Below, one piece after another: positions 39,153 through 49,351 of a stretch of DNA of 64,000 nucleotides. The notes beneath the pieces are model-generated. The model worked only from the letters and a program-made list of their open reading frames with translations, had not been told where the DNA came from and searched no databases. The DNA is taken from the NCBI GenBank assembly GCA_963836195.1, contig CAWIIX010000025.1, forward strand, positions 1-64,000, read 5' to 3'. Numbering within the stretch: the first letter of the stretch is position 1; each line of letters opens with the position of its first letter. Made by a program: the position numbers and the translations under genes. Source of the stretch: Trebonia sp963836195. Its GTDB lineage: Bacteria > Actinomycetota > Actinomycetes > Streptosporangiales > Streptosporangiaceae.

Positions 39153-40534
39153 ATGGCGGACAGTGTGGAAGCGGGCGACGTCCCCAAGAAGCGGCGACGT
39201 CCCCCGGAACGGCGACGTCCCCCGCGGCAGCGTGCAGCGGACCGCCAAGCTAGCCGGGCTGCCGCTCGGGTACTTCGGGCGGACCGCGCTCGGGTTCGGC
39301 AAGCGGATCGGCGGCATCTCGGCCGAGATCGTCGGCCAGGAGATCCAGCAGCGCACCGCCGACCAGGTCTTCCGCGTCCTCGGCGAGCTCAAGGGCGGGG
39401 CGATGAAGTTCGGCCAGGCGCTGTCGATCTTCGAGGCGGCGCTGCCGCCCGAGATCGCCGAGCCGTACCGGGCGACGCTGACCAGGCTGCAGGAGTCGGC
39501 GCCGCCGCTGCCGGCCAGCACCGTGCACCGGGTGCTGGCGGCCGACCTCGGCGAGGACTGGCGGGCCGAGTTCGCCTCGTTCGACGACACCCCGGCCGCC
39601 GCCGCGTCGATCGGCCAGGTGCACCGGGCCGTCTGGAAGGACGGCAGGCAGGTCGCGGTCAAGATCCAGTACCCCGGGGCGGGCAAGGCCCTGATCAACG
39701 ACTTCACCCAGCTCGCCCGGGTGGGCAGGCTGTTCGGCCTGCTGATGCCCGGGCTCGACGTCAAGCCGCTGCTCGACGAGCTTCGCGACCGGGTGGCGGA
39801 GGAGCTCGACTACCACCTCGAGGCCGCCGCCCAGCGGGCCTTCGCCGACGCCTACGCCGGGCGACCCCGACATCTACGTGCCGCCGGTCGTCACCGAGAC
39901 CGATCACGTGCTGGTCACCGAGTGGATGGACGGCACCCCGCTCTCGAAGATCATCAGCGACGGGTCGAAGATCGAGCGCGACCGGGCCGGCATCCTGCTG
40001 ACCAGGTTCCTGTTCTCCGGCCCGGCCCGGGCCGGGCTGCTGCACGCCGACCCCCACCCGGGCAACTTCCGGCTGCTGGACGACGGGCGGCTCGGCGTGC
40101 TCGACTTCGGCGCGGTGGACCGGCTGCCGGACGGGCTGCCGCCGATCTTCGGGCGGCTGCTGCGCATCATGCACGACCCGGATCCCGACATCACCGAGGT
40201 CGAGCGGGAACTGCGGGCGGACAACTTCCTGCGGCCCGGCATCGCGGTCGACCTCGACGCGCTGCGCGCGTTCCTGGCGCCGCTGGCCGAGCCGTCGAGC
40301 GTCGAGACGTTCAAGTTCAGCCGGGAGTGGATGCGCGAGGAGGCCAGCCGGATGACGGACCTGAACGCCGTCGCCCGCAAGTTCAACCTGCCGCCGTCCT
40401 ACGTGCTGATCCACCGGGTGTCGACCGCCGGGATCGGCGTGCTCTGCCAGCTCGAGTGCGAGGGCCCGTTCCGGGCCGAGGTGGTCCGCTGGGTCCCCGG
40501 CTACGCCGACGCCGCGTCGAACCGACAGCGCTGA
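39153..40534 (+). CDS. ABC1/UbiB-family atypical kinase (frameshifted)
   Basis: Family motifs are complete: MKFGQALSIFE, PAAAASIGQVHRA, VAVKIQYPG (ATP-binding Lys), EELDYHLEAAAQ, LLHADPHPGNF and LGVLDFGAVDRL. The frame breaks near 39860 (DAYAG to PPVVTETDHVLVTEWMDG). The N-terminus is ambiguous. ATG 39153 reads MADSVEAGDVP, while the frame that joins the domain (DVPRGSVQRTAKLAGLPLG) starts at GTG 39163. Three GCGACGTCCCC repeats spaced 19 and 18 bases apart make a 1-base error there likely. It is homologous to Rv3197, encoded beside whiB7. The role is unproven. Confidence 0.88.
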
Positions 40535-40540
40535 ACGTAA

Positions 40541-40577
40541 AAGGACCCGGGATGGCCCTCGCGCACCCCGGGTCCTT
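40541..40577. terminator. Strong intrinsic terminator
   Basis: AAGGACCCGGG (40541-40551) pairs perfectly with CCCGGGTCCTT (40567-40577) around a 15-base loop, followed on the plus strand by attggttgtt. It lies 7 bases after the ABC1 kinase stop and faces the convergent small gene, so it may work in both directions. Confidence 0.8.
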
Positions 40578-40614
40578 ATTGGTTGTTACGTCCGGCTGCT
40601 GCGCTAGCGGACGG

Positions 40615-40806
40615 CTAGCGGACGGCCTGGATCACCGATCGGAGGTGGTCCACGGCCTGCCAGGCGTGGAGCAGTTCGCGCTCGGCGCGCTCCTGCCGCT
40701 TCTCCATCCGGTGAAGCTCGGCGACCTGGTGCGCCGTCCTTTCCTCATGCGCCTGCCTAAGGCGCTCCTCGTGTCGCTCGCTGGCGAGACACTGTTCGAT
40801 ATACAT
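40615..40806 (-). CDS. Small charged coiled-coil protein
   Basis: This is a 63-residue protein (MYIEQCLASERHEERLRQAHEERT) rich in Glu, Arg, His and Leu, with heptad-like spacing through about residues 10-60. It has no membrane segment or known motif. The ATG is followed by typical GC-rich codons. It sits alone between the ABC1 terminator and whiB7. I do not recognise a function; a small helical regulator or structural protein is possible. Confidence 0.6.
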   Translation of the reverse strand: MYIEQCLASERHEERLRQAHEERTAHQVAELHRMEKRQERAERELLHAWQAVDHLRSVIQAVR

Positions 40807-40905
40807 GGTGGTGAAGACCTCTTCGCATTGTGTGCGTACGTTTGTCGGGCATGAGTGCTTGTCGCATCAATTACCAGAAGATGTGTTCGTCAGTTAAGAC
40901 GTTGG

Positions 40906-41358
40906 CTAGGCGGCCTGTTCATCGGTCTTGGCCGCACCAGTTAGCTCCTCGGCGGACGCCTTGCGGGGACGGCCCCTCGGCCGCTTGCGCGGGACCACGA
41001 TGCCGCGCAGGAGTAGTTCCCCGCCCCAGACGCCCCACGGCTCACGCCGTTCGAGCGCGCCCTGAAGGCAGACTTCGCGTGCCCGGCAGCCCTGGCAGAG
41101 CGCCTTCGCCGCCTCGACGTCCTCCGGCGCCTCGGCGAAGAACAGCTCAGGGTCGTCCGCGCACGGCAGATCGAGGCCCGTAGGAACCTCGGCCTGACCG
41201 AAGAGCATCGCGATCCCGGTCGCGGTAGCGCCCTGTCCGGCGTGCTCGTCGACGTACGGGTCGATCACGGCGACCGCCTCGGACCTCGACGATATTGACT
41301 CGAACCCCGCCGCGCTTGTCGCGCTCGCGGAGGCATCGGGCCGCAGCATCGGTGCCAT
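40906..41358 (-). CDS. whiB7: WhiB7-type antibiotic-resistance regulator
   Basis: WhiB7 is an iron-sulfur transcription factor that works with the housekeeping sigma factor to induce intrinsic antibiotic resistance. Cluster cysteines are in LPCADDPELFF and LCQGCRAREVC, followed by WGVWGGELL and the diagnostic AT-hook RPRGRPRK. I set the start at ATG 41358 (MAPMLRPDASAS), with gagagggg just upstream; ATG 41349 is an alternative. An in-frame start at 41466 would place coding sequence through the upstream terminator hairpin, so I rejected it. The protein has 150 residues, longer than typical because of the variable N-terminus. Confidence 0.93.
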   Translation of the reverse strand: MAPMLRPDASASATSAAGFESISSRSEAVAVIDPYVDEHAGQGATATGIAMLFGQAEVPTGLDLPCADDPELFFAEAPEDVEAAKALCQGCRAREVCLQGALERREPWGVWGGELLLRGIVVPRKRPRGRPRKASAEELTGAAKTDEQAA

Positions 41359-41410
41359 CCCCTCTCGCTTGCTGGTCCAGTGGTGCTGGTCTGACGGGAC
41401 CGGGCCTGCG

Positions 41411-41507
41411 AAATAAATCTGGCCACGGACCCTGTGTTCGGGTCCGCGGCCTGAGGGGATTCTCACCGGCCTAAGTTAGGCCGGTTCCCGTTCTGGATGC
41501 GGACCCG
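41411..41507 (-). promoter_or_regulatory. Transcription attenuator in the whiB7 leader
   Basis: On the minus strand, 41451-41440 (GGCCGCGGACCC) pairs with 41432-41421 (GGGTCCGTGGCC), and AGATTTATTT follows directly: a Rho-independent terminator upstream of whiB7. The segment 41507-41499 (CGGGTCCGC) is perfectly complementary over 9 bases to 41447-41439 (GCGGACCCG), the 5' arm of that hairpin, so it can form a competing antiterminator. This segment lies about 7-10 codons before the stop of the leader ORF. The stop itself is inside a third perfect dyad (41465-41485, CCGGCCTAA/TTAGGCCGG). Attenuation of whiB7 through an upstream ORF is known in mycobacteria and Streptomyces; this folding is my inference. 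Confidence 0.75.
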
Positions 41508-41811
41508 ATGCGCCATCGCCGCCGGCGTTAACGCGGGTCTTGTAGACGTTGTGCTTACGGTTGTCAGTAGCGGTGAGCAGCCCGGTCGCCGGAGCGACTT
41601 CAAGCTGCTTCTGCGTCATGGCCGGGATCTGCCCGAACGCGGCGAGACGCGCGTCGGCAGCCACGGCGACCGGGACGGGATACGGCGTGCGGACATGGTT
41701 CATCCCCACGGCGGACAGGCCGATGGCCTGCAGCATGGTCCACGGCGAGCGGGCACCCGGGAACGCGGCGCCGCACGGGGCAGCCGTCACGTCAATCGTG
41801 TTGTTCAGCAC
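41476..41811 (-). CDS. Leader ORF (uORF) of the whiB7 transcript, 111 codons
   Basis: This ORF starts at GTG 41811 with a very strong ribosome-binding site (aaggaggtg, 6 bases upstream) and encodes VLNNTIDVTAAPCGAAFPGA...EREPA. It ends at TAA 41476, about 25 bases before the terminator hairpin. It has no known domain. Position, strong translation signal and the overlap of its last codons with the predicted antiterminator segment suggest that its translation controls whiB7. An upstream in-frame start at 41895 lacks a ribosome-binding site. At 111 codons it is long for such a leader. Confidence 0.65.
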   Translation of the reverse strand: MLNNTIDVTAAPCGAAFPGARSPWTMLQAIGLSAVGMNHVRTPYPVPVAVAADARLAAFGQIPAMTQKQLEVAPATGLLTATDNRKHNVYKTRVNAGGDGASGPHPEREPA

Positions 41812-41863
41812 CGGGGCACCTCCTTCCACAGGGGTCGTTGCTCTGGCCCACGGACATGACGTA

Positions 41864-41901
41864 ACTCTACGAGAGCCTTCACAGCAGGGCAACACATTTT
41901 T
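41864..41901 (-). promoter_or_regulatory. Predicted whiB7 promoter with AT-rich WhiB7 element
   Basis: Reading the minus strand, -35 TTGCCC (41892-41887) and -10 TAGAGT (41869-41864) are exactly 17 bases apart. An AT-rich run (AAAAAT, 41901-41896) lies three bases upstream of the -35. In mycobacteria WhiB7 activates promoters that carry an AT-rich block just upstream of the -35, so this looks like autoregulation. Transcription would begin near 41857, before the leader ORF. Confidence 0.6.
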
Positions 41902-41964
41902 GACCTGGGATTTCTCTTCTGGAGAGAGATTTGTTTCCCTGGCTTGATTGGTCTGCGTAAGCGC

Positions 41965-42839
41965 TCAGTAATTGGACTTTGGAGTGGTGCGGATGAGGCC
42001 CTCTTGGACCACGGAGACGACCAGATCGCCGTCGGCGGTGAACACCTCGCCCCGGGCCAGGCCGCGCGCGCCCGAGGCCGATGTTGACTCCTGGGCGTAC
42101 AGCAGCCACTGGTCGGCCCGGAACGGCCGGTGGAACCACATCGCGTGGTCCAGGCTCGCCCCCGAGGCGGTCCCGTTGTGCCAACTCAGGCCCAGGTCGA
42201 GGAGCACCGTGTCGAGCAGCGTGAGATCCGAGGCGTAGGTCATCAGGCAGACGTGCAGCAGCGGGTCGTCCGGCAGCTCCCCGTTCACCCGCAGCCAGAC
42301 CAGGTTGTCGGCCGACGGGCCGCAGCGACGGGTCGATCGCCACCTCGATCGACATCGGGCCGACCGAGCGGACGTCGATCGGGCTCTCCCGGACGTGCGC
42401 CGGGAGCGTGACGCCCATTGCCTCCGCGAACCGCTCGGCGTTGGGTCGCAGCAGCTCGGGCGACGGCGCGGCCGGCATCGGGAGGGCGAACTCGAGGACC
42501 GGGCTCCGGATGCTGGAACGACGCCGAGAGCGCGAAGATCGCCTTGCCGTGCTGGGTCGCGGTCACCCGGCGGGTGGTGAACGAGCGCCCGTCCCTGATC
42601 CGGTCCACGCTGTAGATGAGCGGGACCGTCGGGTCGCCCGGCCTGATGAAGTACGCGTGCAGCGAGTGCACCGGCCGGTCGTCGGGCACCGTCCGGCCGG
42701 CGGCGACCAGCGCCTGCCCGGCGACCTGCCCGCCGTACACCCGCTGGACCGTCTCGTCGGGCGACCGGCCGCGGAAGATGTTGACCTCGATCTGCTCCAG
42801 GTCGAGCAGGTCGAGGAGCTTGTCCAGGGAGTCGCTCAT
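41965..42839 (-). CDS. tesB: Acyl-CoA thioesterase II (TesB; frameshifted)
   Basis: This enzyme hydrolyses medium- and long-chain acyl-CoA and is a double hot-dog protein. The N-terminal hot-dog has RVYGGQVAGQALVAAGRTV, VHSLHAYFIRPGDP and SFTTRRVTATQHGKAIF. The C-terminal hot-dog has LMTYASDLTLLDTVL, SLDHAMWFHRPFRADQWLLY and ARGEVFTADGDLVVSVVQEGL, including the catalytic Asp/Thr region. Frames change near 42505 and 42315. The ATG at 42839 overlaps the helicase stop as ATGA. The full length of about 290 residues fits TesB. Confidence 0.9.
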
Positions 42840-44600
42840 GCGCCCGCCGCCGCGGCCGGCACCGACGGGAACAGCGCCGCCAGGAAGCGCGACCGCTGCC
42901 GGGACGCCTCCGCGCCCGGCGTGCGGGCCGGCGCCCAGGAGAGCACGAGACGGACCCGCGCCCTGGTCACCGCGACGTAGAGCAGTCGCCGTTCTTCCTC
43001 GATGGCCTCGGCCGTTCTCGCGTGCACGATGGGCATTATGCCCTCAACGAGCCCCGGGATCAGCACCGCGTCCCATTCCAGGCCCTTGGCCGCGTGCATC
43101 GTGGCCAGGGTCACGGCGGCGGCGACCGGCGCGTGCCCGGTGTCCTCGCGCTCGCTCAGCTCGGCCGCGAACTCCGCCAGCGTCGCCGTCGGCCGGGCCG
43201 CGGCCAGATCGTCGGCCAGCCCGGCGATCGCGGCCAGGGACTCCCAGCGTTCCCTGACCGCGCCCCGCGCGGCCGGCGGCACCGAGGTGAGCCCGGCCGA
43301 CGCGAGCACGTGCCGGACGGCGGCGGGCAGCTCCCCGGGCGCCCCGCTCGCGTCCGTGCCCGCCCCGTCGGCCCGGGCCGCGCCGCGGATCAGCACCAGC
43401 GCCTGGCGGACCTCGGGCCGGTCGTAGAAGCGCTCGGCGCCGCGCACGACGTACGGCACCTTCGCGTCCGTCAGCGCTCGCTCAAACCGTTCCATGTGCG
43501 CATTTATCCGCAACAGGATGGCGATCTCATTCGGCGGCACCCGCTGGCTGATCAGCCCCGCCGCCGCGGCCGCGACCCCGGCCGCCTCCGCTTCCTCGTC
43601 GGGATACCGCGTCATCACCGGATCCGGCCCGGCGGGCCGTTGCGCCACCAGCTCACCGGACGACTCGGCCGGCGCGAGCCGACCCGGCGCCCCCGGCCGT
43701 CAGCCGGTTCGCCGCCGCGACCACCTGGGGGGTGGACCGGTAGTCGCGGACCAGCCGAACGACCGACGCGGCCGGGAAGTCCACCGAGAACCCGCGCAGG
43801 TACTCCGACGTGGCGCCGGTGAACGAGTAGATCGTCTGCTGCGGGTCGCCCACCACGCACAGCTCCTCGCGCCCGCCCAGCCAGGCGTCAAGCAGCAGCT
43901 TCTGCAGCGGGTTGACGTCCTGGAACTCGTCCACGGTGAAGTAGCGGTAGGTGCCGTGCACCTCGCGGGCGACGGCTGGCTCGGTGAGCAGGATCGCCGC
44001 CGTCAGCTCGAGGACCGACTCGAAGTCGATCAGCTGCCGGTCCCTCCGCAGCGCCTCGTAGGCCTGGTACAGCCGCCCGACCTCCTCCAGGCCGGCCGAC
44101 GGCGACCGGCCCGCCTCGGCCGCCGCGAAGACATACGAGTCCGGATGCGTCTGGCAGACCTTCGCCCACTCGATCTCGGTCACCGCCTCCGCGAGCGCGC
44201 CCCCCGCGACCGAGAGCCCCAGGTCACGGGCCGCCTCCCGGAGCATCGGGAGCTTGGACTCGACCAGCTTCGGCGGCCGGCCGCCGATCACCTTGGGCCA
44301 GAAGTAGCTGAGCTGGCGCAGCGCCGCCGAGTGGAACGTGGCCGCGCGCACGCTCTCCGCGCCTCCGCCGAGTGCGCGCAGCCGCCCGCGTAGCTCCCCC
44401 GCCGCGCGGACGGTGAAGGTAAGCGCGAGCACGTGCCCGGGGTTGGCCACCCCGGTCGCGACCGCGTAGGCGATGCGGTGCGTGATCGCCCGGGTCTTGC
44501 CGGTTCCGGCCCCGGCGAGCACGCAGACCGGCCCCCGGCAGGCGAGCGCAACCTCGCGCTGCTCGGGGTCGAGGGCGGCCAGCAGGTCATCGGGGTCCAT
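42836..44600 (-). CDS. UvrD-type superfamily 1 DNA helicase (UvrD2-like; one frameshift)
   Basis: This is a 3'-5' DNA helicase. Motif I is LAGAGTGKTRAITHRIAYA, Ia is VLALTFTVRAAGELRGRL, II is FTVDEFQDVNPLQ, III is VVGDPQQTIYSFTGA, IV is RLVRDYRSTPQVV, V is LATMHAAKGLEWDAVLIPGL, and VI is EEERRLLYVAVTRARVRL. The frame breaks near 43690 (AANRLTA to VAQRPAG), and the length of 1765 bases confirms a 1-base indel. It is shorter than UvrD1 and ends soon after motif VI, without an HRDC domain. Its position beside whiB7 and mycoredoxin matches mycobacterial uvrD2. Confidence 0.9.
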
Positions 44601-44633
44601 CCGTCACATCTTGCCGCATGCGCGCGGGGATGG

Positions 44634-44660
44634 CCGTCCCGCGCGGGAAGCGCGGGACGG
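44634..44660. repeat. Perfect 10-bp hairpin upstream of the mycoredoxin gene
   Basis: CCGTCCCGCG (44634-44643) and CGCGGGACGG (44651-44660) form a stem with a 7-base loop in the divergent gap between the helicase and mycoredoxin genes. No T tract follows, so an operator or leader structure is more likely than a terminator. Confidence 0.55.
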
Positions 44661-44731
44661 TGAAAGTTGTTGCAAGCACCCGAAGACCCCCGCAAGCAGT
44701 CGGTTGGCCCCAGAACAACGAGGAGATCCCC

Positions 44732-44986
44732 GTGCCGCTCACGATGTACACGACCACCTGGTGCGGATTCTGCAAGAACCTCAAGCGACAGCTCAACCGC
44801 GCCGGGATCGAGGTCACCGAGGTCGACATCGAGCTCGACCCGGCGGCGGCCGAGTTCGTGATGAGCGTGAACGGCGGCAACCAGACCGTCCCGACCCTGC
44901 TGTTCGGCGACGGCTCGACGATGTGCAACCCGTCCGCCGCCCAGGTGCAGAAGAAGCTCGCGCAGCTCGCCAGCCCCACTGGCTGA
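44732..44986 (+). CDS. mrx1: Mycoredoxin (glutaredoxin-like)
   Basis: This is an 84-residue thioredoxin-fold protein that reduces mycothiol-mixed disulfides. The active site is TTWCGFCKNLKRQL (CxxC), with the cis-Pro loop NQTVPTLLFGDGSTMCNPSA. I chose GTG 44732, which follows gaggaga at 6 bases; ATG 44744 is a shorter alternative. It is divergent from the helicase, as in mycobacteria (Rv3198A next to uvrD2). Confidence 0.93.
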   Translation: MPLTMYTTTWCGFCKNLKRQLNRAGIEVTEVDIELDPAAAEFVMSVNGGNQTVPTLLFGDGSTMCNPSAAQVQKKLAQLASPTG

Positions 44987-45153
44987 GCAAGCGCTGCGAA
45001 ACCACAGTCAAAATCGATCATCCCGAACGGACCCGGGTTACCCCTCCCCCGCATACGAATCTGTTCACGAACGCAATTCGGGGTCCGTGGGGTTGTACGG
45101 ATAGTGTGTTGCTGGTGGCCGGTGGTAGCCAGCCTGGGGAGGGCGGGACAGGT

Positions 45154-45740
45154 ATGACCGAAAACAGGGCAAACGAGCACGGGCAGACCGACGATGTGGT
45201 CGTGCGCAAGGCTGAGCGCGGCTGGGTCGTCGGCGAGGAGAACGTCTCCGACCTGACCAGCGCGATGGTGCTCGCGGACCTGTTCGCCGCCGACCAGGCG
45301 GTCAGCCAGGACACCGGGATGCTCGAGGCGGTGGACGCCGACGGCGCGCCCCGCCGCCCGCTCGCCCGCCGGCCCCCCGGCGCAGCAATACCGGACCGCT
45401 GCCGGCGGTGGACGTCACCAACGAGCCTCAGGAGGCGGAGCGGCTGGCGGTCACGGTTGCCCAGCTCGAGCACGCGCTGGCGTCGCGGGTCCGGGTTGAG
45501 CAGGCAATCGGCGTGCTCGCGGAGCGGCACCGGCTGCGCCCGCGCGAGGCGTTCGACCTGCTGCGCGGGGCGGCGCGGTCGCGCGGGTCCCGCGTCACCG
45601 AGATGGCGCAGGACGTCGTCGCGAGCGCCGCCAACCCGCTGACCCGGCTGCCGGAGGAGCTGTCGAGGAAGGCCCAGGAGGCCCGCACGCCGCGCGGCGT
45701 CCGGTCGGTGCGACGCGGCCGCCACGCGGCCGACCGCTGA
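45154..45740 (+). CDS. ANTAR-domain protein (one frameshift)
   Basis: ATG 45154 (MTENRANEHGQTDDVVVRKAERGWVVG) starts a hydrophilic N-terminal region of about 75 residues with no recognised sensor. After a frame break near 45380 comes the ANTAR segment, QLEHALASRVRVEQAIGVLAERHRLRPREAFDLLRGAARS, followed by an Arg-rich tail. ANTAR domains bind tandem hexaloop RNA structures and cause antitermination. Most are linked to GAF or receiver domains, which are absent here. The length of 587 bases confirms an indel. It is convergent with dnaE. Confidence 0.8.
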
Positions 45741-45768
45741 GGCCCCGGGCGCCGCGGCCCCGGCCGCC

Positions 45769-48700
45769 CTACTGGGCGACCGAGGTCGGGCCGAGCAGGG
45801 ACTTGATGTCGGCCATGAAGCTGTTGGTCGGCTCGATGCTGAACATCGTGAGGTTGAGGCGCGTCCCGCCGGGCCTGCCCGGCCTGCTCACGTTCATGTG
45901 AACGGGCGCCTTGCCCGGGTGCGCCTGGAGGATCCGCTTGAGCTCGTCGGTGAGGCCCGAGGTGATCCTGTCCTCGCGGACGTTGAGCACGACCGGCGGG
46001 AGCGCGCCGTTCTGGGCGGCGGTGACGTCGAGGACCTCGAGCAGCTCGGCGCTGAAGGACACCGTGGTGTTGCCGTCGCTCGTCTCCGACTTGCGGATCT
46101 TCCCGGTGACGGAGACCACCGCGTCGGGTATCAGGGCCTGGACGTAGAGCTGGTAGGTGTTGGGGAAGCAGGCGACCTCGATGGCGGCCTCGTGGTCCTC
46201 GATCCCGACCAGCGCCCACACGTTGCCCTGCTTGGTGATCTTCTTGGTGACCGCGGTGATGATGCCGGCGATGCGCACGCTCCCGTTGCCGCCCGCGCCG
46301 TCGAGGATGTCGGCGATGCTGTGGTCGCGGCTGCGCTCGAGCAGCGCCTCGGCCCCGTCCAGCGGGTGGCTCGACACGTACAGGCCGAGCATCTCGCGCT
46401 CGAAGGCGAGGGTGTCCTGCTGGCTCCATTCGCTGTCGGGGATGGGCACCTCGAGCGCCGAGCCCGCCTCTGACGGGCCGTCCATGGGGCCGAACAGCGA
46501 GTCCTGCCCGATCGCCTCGTTGCGCTTGACGCTGATCACCGCGTCGACCGCCTGCTCGTGGACCAGGATCAGGCCCTTGCGGGGGTGCCCGAGGCTGTCG
46601 AAGGCGCCGGCCTTGACCAGCGATTCGACCACCCGCTTGTTGCAGACGGGGAGCGGCACCTTGGTCAGGAAGTCGTTGAAGCTGGCGAACCTGCCCTGGG
46701 CGGCGCGGGCGGAGATGATGCCGTCGACGACGTTCTCGCCGACGTTGCGGATCGCGCCGAGCCCGAACCTGATGTCGTCGCCGACGGCCGCGAACCGCAG
46801 CTGCGACTCGTTGACGTCGGGCGGCAGCACCTTGACGCCCATCCGGCGGGTCTCGGCCAGGTAGACGGCCATCTTGTCCTTGTTGGTGCCGACCGAGGTC
46901 AGCAGGGCGGCCATGTACTCGGCGGGGTAGTTCGCCTTGAGGTAGGCGGTCCAGTAGGAGACGAGCCCGTACCCGGCGGTGTGGGACTTGTTGAACCCGT
47001 AAGCGGAGAACGGCAGCAGCACGTCCCAGACCGCCTGGGTGGCCTCCTCGGAGTAGCCGTTGTCCTTCATCCCGGAGGAGAACATGGCCCACTGCTTGTC
47101 CATCTCCTCTTTCTTCTTCTTGCCCATCGCCCGCCGCAGGATGTCGGCGCCGCCCAGGGTGTACCCGGCGAGCTTGCGGGCGATGGCCATGACCTGCTCT
47201 TGGTAGACCACCAGGTGGTAGGTCTCGCCGAGGATCTCCTCGAGCGGCTCCTTCAGCTCCGGGTGGACCGGGGAGACCGGCTGCTGGCCGCTCTTGCGCA
47301 GCGCGTAGTTGATGTGCGACTTGGCTTCCATCGGGCCCGGGCGGCCGAGCGCGAGGACGGCCGAGATGTCCTCGAACCGGGCCGGCGCCATCAGCTTGGT
47401 CAGGTCCCGCATCATCGTCGAGTCGAGCTGGAACACCCCGAGCGTCTTCCCCGCCGCCAGCAGCTCGTAGGCCTTGGCGTCGTCGAGCGGGAGCTTGAGC
47501 ATGTCCACGTCGATGCCGCGGTTGGCCTTGACGTTCAGCACCGCGTCGGAGATGACGGTCAGGTTCCGCAGGCCGAGGAAGTCCATCTTCAGCGAGCCCA
47601 TGTACTCGCAGCTCGGGCCGTCGAACCCGGTGATCCGGGCGCCGTCGTCCGCCCGGCGGTGGATCGGCATCACGTCCACCAGCGGCTCGGAGGACAAGAT
47701 CACGCCGGCCGCGTGCACGCCGGTGCCGCGGATCAGGCCCTCGATGCCCCTGGCGGTGTCGATGACCTTCTTGACGTCGGGGTCATCGGCGTACATCGAG
47801 CGGAGCTCGCCGGCCTCGGCGTGCCGGTCGTGGTCCTCGTCGAAGATCGCGGCGAGCGGGATCTCCTTGCCCTGCACGGCCGGCGGGAACGCCTTGGTGA
47901 TCTTCTCGCCGACCGCGAACGGGTAGCCGAGGATCCGGTTCGCGTCCTTGACCGCGGCCTTGGACTTGATCGTCATGTAGGTGATGATCAGCGAGACGTT
48001 GTCCTCGCCGTACCGCTCGGTGACGTACCGGATCATGTCGCCGCGACGGCGCTCGTCGAAGTCCAGGTCGACGTCGGGCATGCTGATGCGCTCGGGGTTA
48101 AGGAACCGCTCGAACAGCAGGCTGTGCTCGATCGGGTCGAGCTCGGTGATCCCGGTGACGTAGGAGACCATGCTGCCGGTCGCCGACCCGCGGCCGGGGC
48201 CGATCGCGATCTTGTTGTCCCGCGCGTACTTGCAGATGTCGGCGACGACCAGGAAGTAGCCGGGGAAGCCCATCTGCTCGATGACGCCGAGCTCGAACTC
48301 GATCCGCTCGGTGATGTGCGCCGGGACCGTCGGCGCCGTACCGGCGGACCGCGCCGCGCTGCGCCTCCTTGCGCAGCCAGGTCATCTCGGTCTCCCCGTC
48401 GGGGACGGGGAACTTGGCGGCCAGGTCGCGGTGGGCGAAGACCTCCTTGTAGGACTCGACCCGCTCGGCGACCAGCAGCGTGTTGCGGCACGCCTCCGCC
48501 CACTCGTCCGAGGAGTTCAGCGCCCGCATCTCATCGGCGGTGCGCAGGTAGTAGCCGGCGCCGGAGAACCGGAACCGGGTCGGGTCGTCGACCTGGGAGT
48601 TGGTGCCCACGCACAGCAGCGCGTCGTGCGCGCCGGCCTGGTCCTCGGTGACGTAGTGGGAGTCGTTGGTGGCCAGCAGCGGAATGTTCAGGTGCTTGGC

Positions 48701-49351
48701 GATCCGCAGCAGCTCGTCGCGGACCGCGGTCTCGATCGGGATGCCGTGGTCCATCAGCTCAAGGAAGTAGTTCTCCTTGCCGAAGATGTCCTGGTACTTG
48801 CCCGCGGTCTTGAGCGCCTCGTCGTACTGGCCGAGCCGCAGCCGGGTCTGCACCGCGCCCGAGGGGCAGCCGGTGGTCGCGATGATCCCCTCGTGGTACT
48901 GCTCGAGCAGCTCGTCGTCCATCCGCGGCCACTTGCGGTAGTAGCCCTCGAGCGAGGCCAGCGACGAGATCTTCATCAGGTTCCGCAGGCCCTGCGCGTT
49001 GGCGGCGAGCAGCGTCTTGTGCAGGTAGGAGCCGGACGCGGACACGTCGCCGCCGCGCCCGGTGGCCTCGTCGGTCTTGCGCTGGTGCTGGTCGCCCCAG
49101 TAGACCGGCTGCTTGTGCAGCCGGGACTCGGGCGCGACGTACGCCTCGATCCCGATGATGGGCGTCAGCCCGGCGCCCGCGACGGTCTTCTGGAACTCGT
49201 AGGCGCCGAACATGTTCCCGTGGTCGGTCATCGCCACCGCAGGCATGCCCAGGTCCTTGGCCCGCGCGGCCAGCTTGGCGATCTTCGCGGCACCGTCGAG
49301 CATCGAGTACTCGGTGTGGACATGCAGGTGCACGAACGAATCGCTGGTCAC
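45769..49351 (-). CDS. dnaE: DNA polymerase III subunit alpha (one frameshift)
   Basis: This is the replicative polymerase, about 1,193 residues after correction. The PHP domain starts FVHLHVHTEYSMLDGA and has AMTDHGNMFGAYEF. The catalytic palm has PGRGSATGSMVSY and PDVDLDFDERRR (catalytic Asp residues near 48058-48081), then GVHAAGVILS and the tandem HhH region. The OB fold is RIAGIITAVTKKITKQGNVWALVGIED. The frame breaks near 48338 (MTWLRKEAQRG to PAHITERIEFELGVIEQMGFPGY). The gene is essential, so the break is almost surely a sequence error. Confidence 0.97.

Noticed and set aside
41359..41466. Longer whiB7 start at 41466
   Set aside because: The extra residues would be encoded through the terminator hairpin and U tract at 41411-41451, have no homology, and lack a ribosome-binding site.
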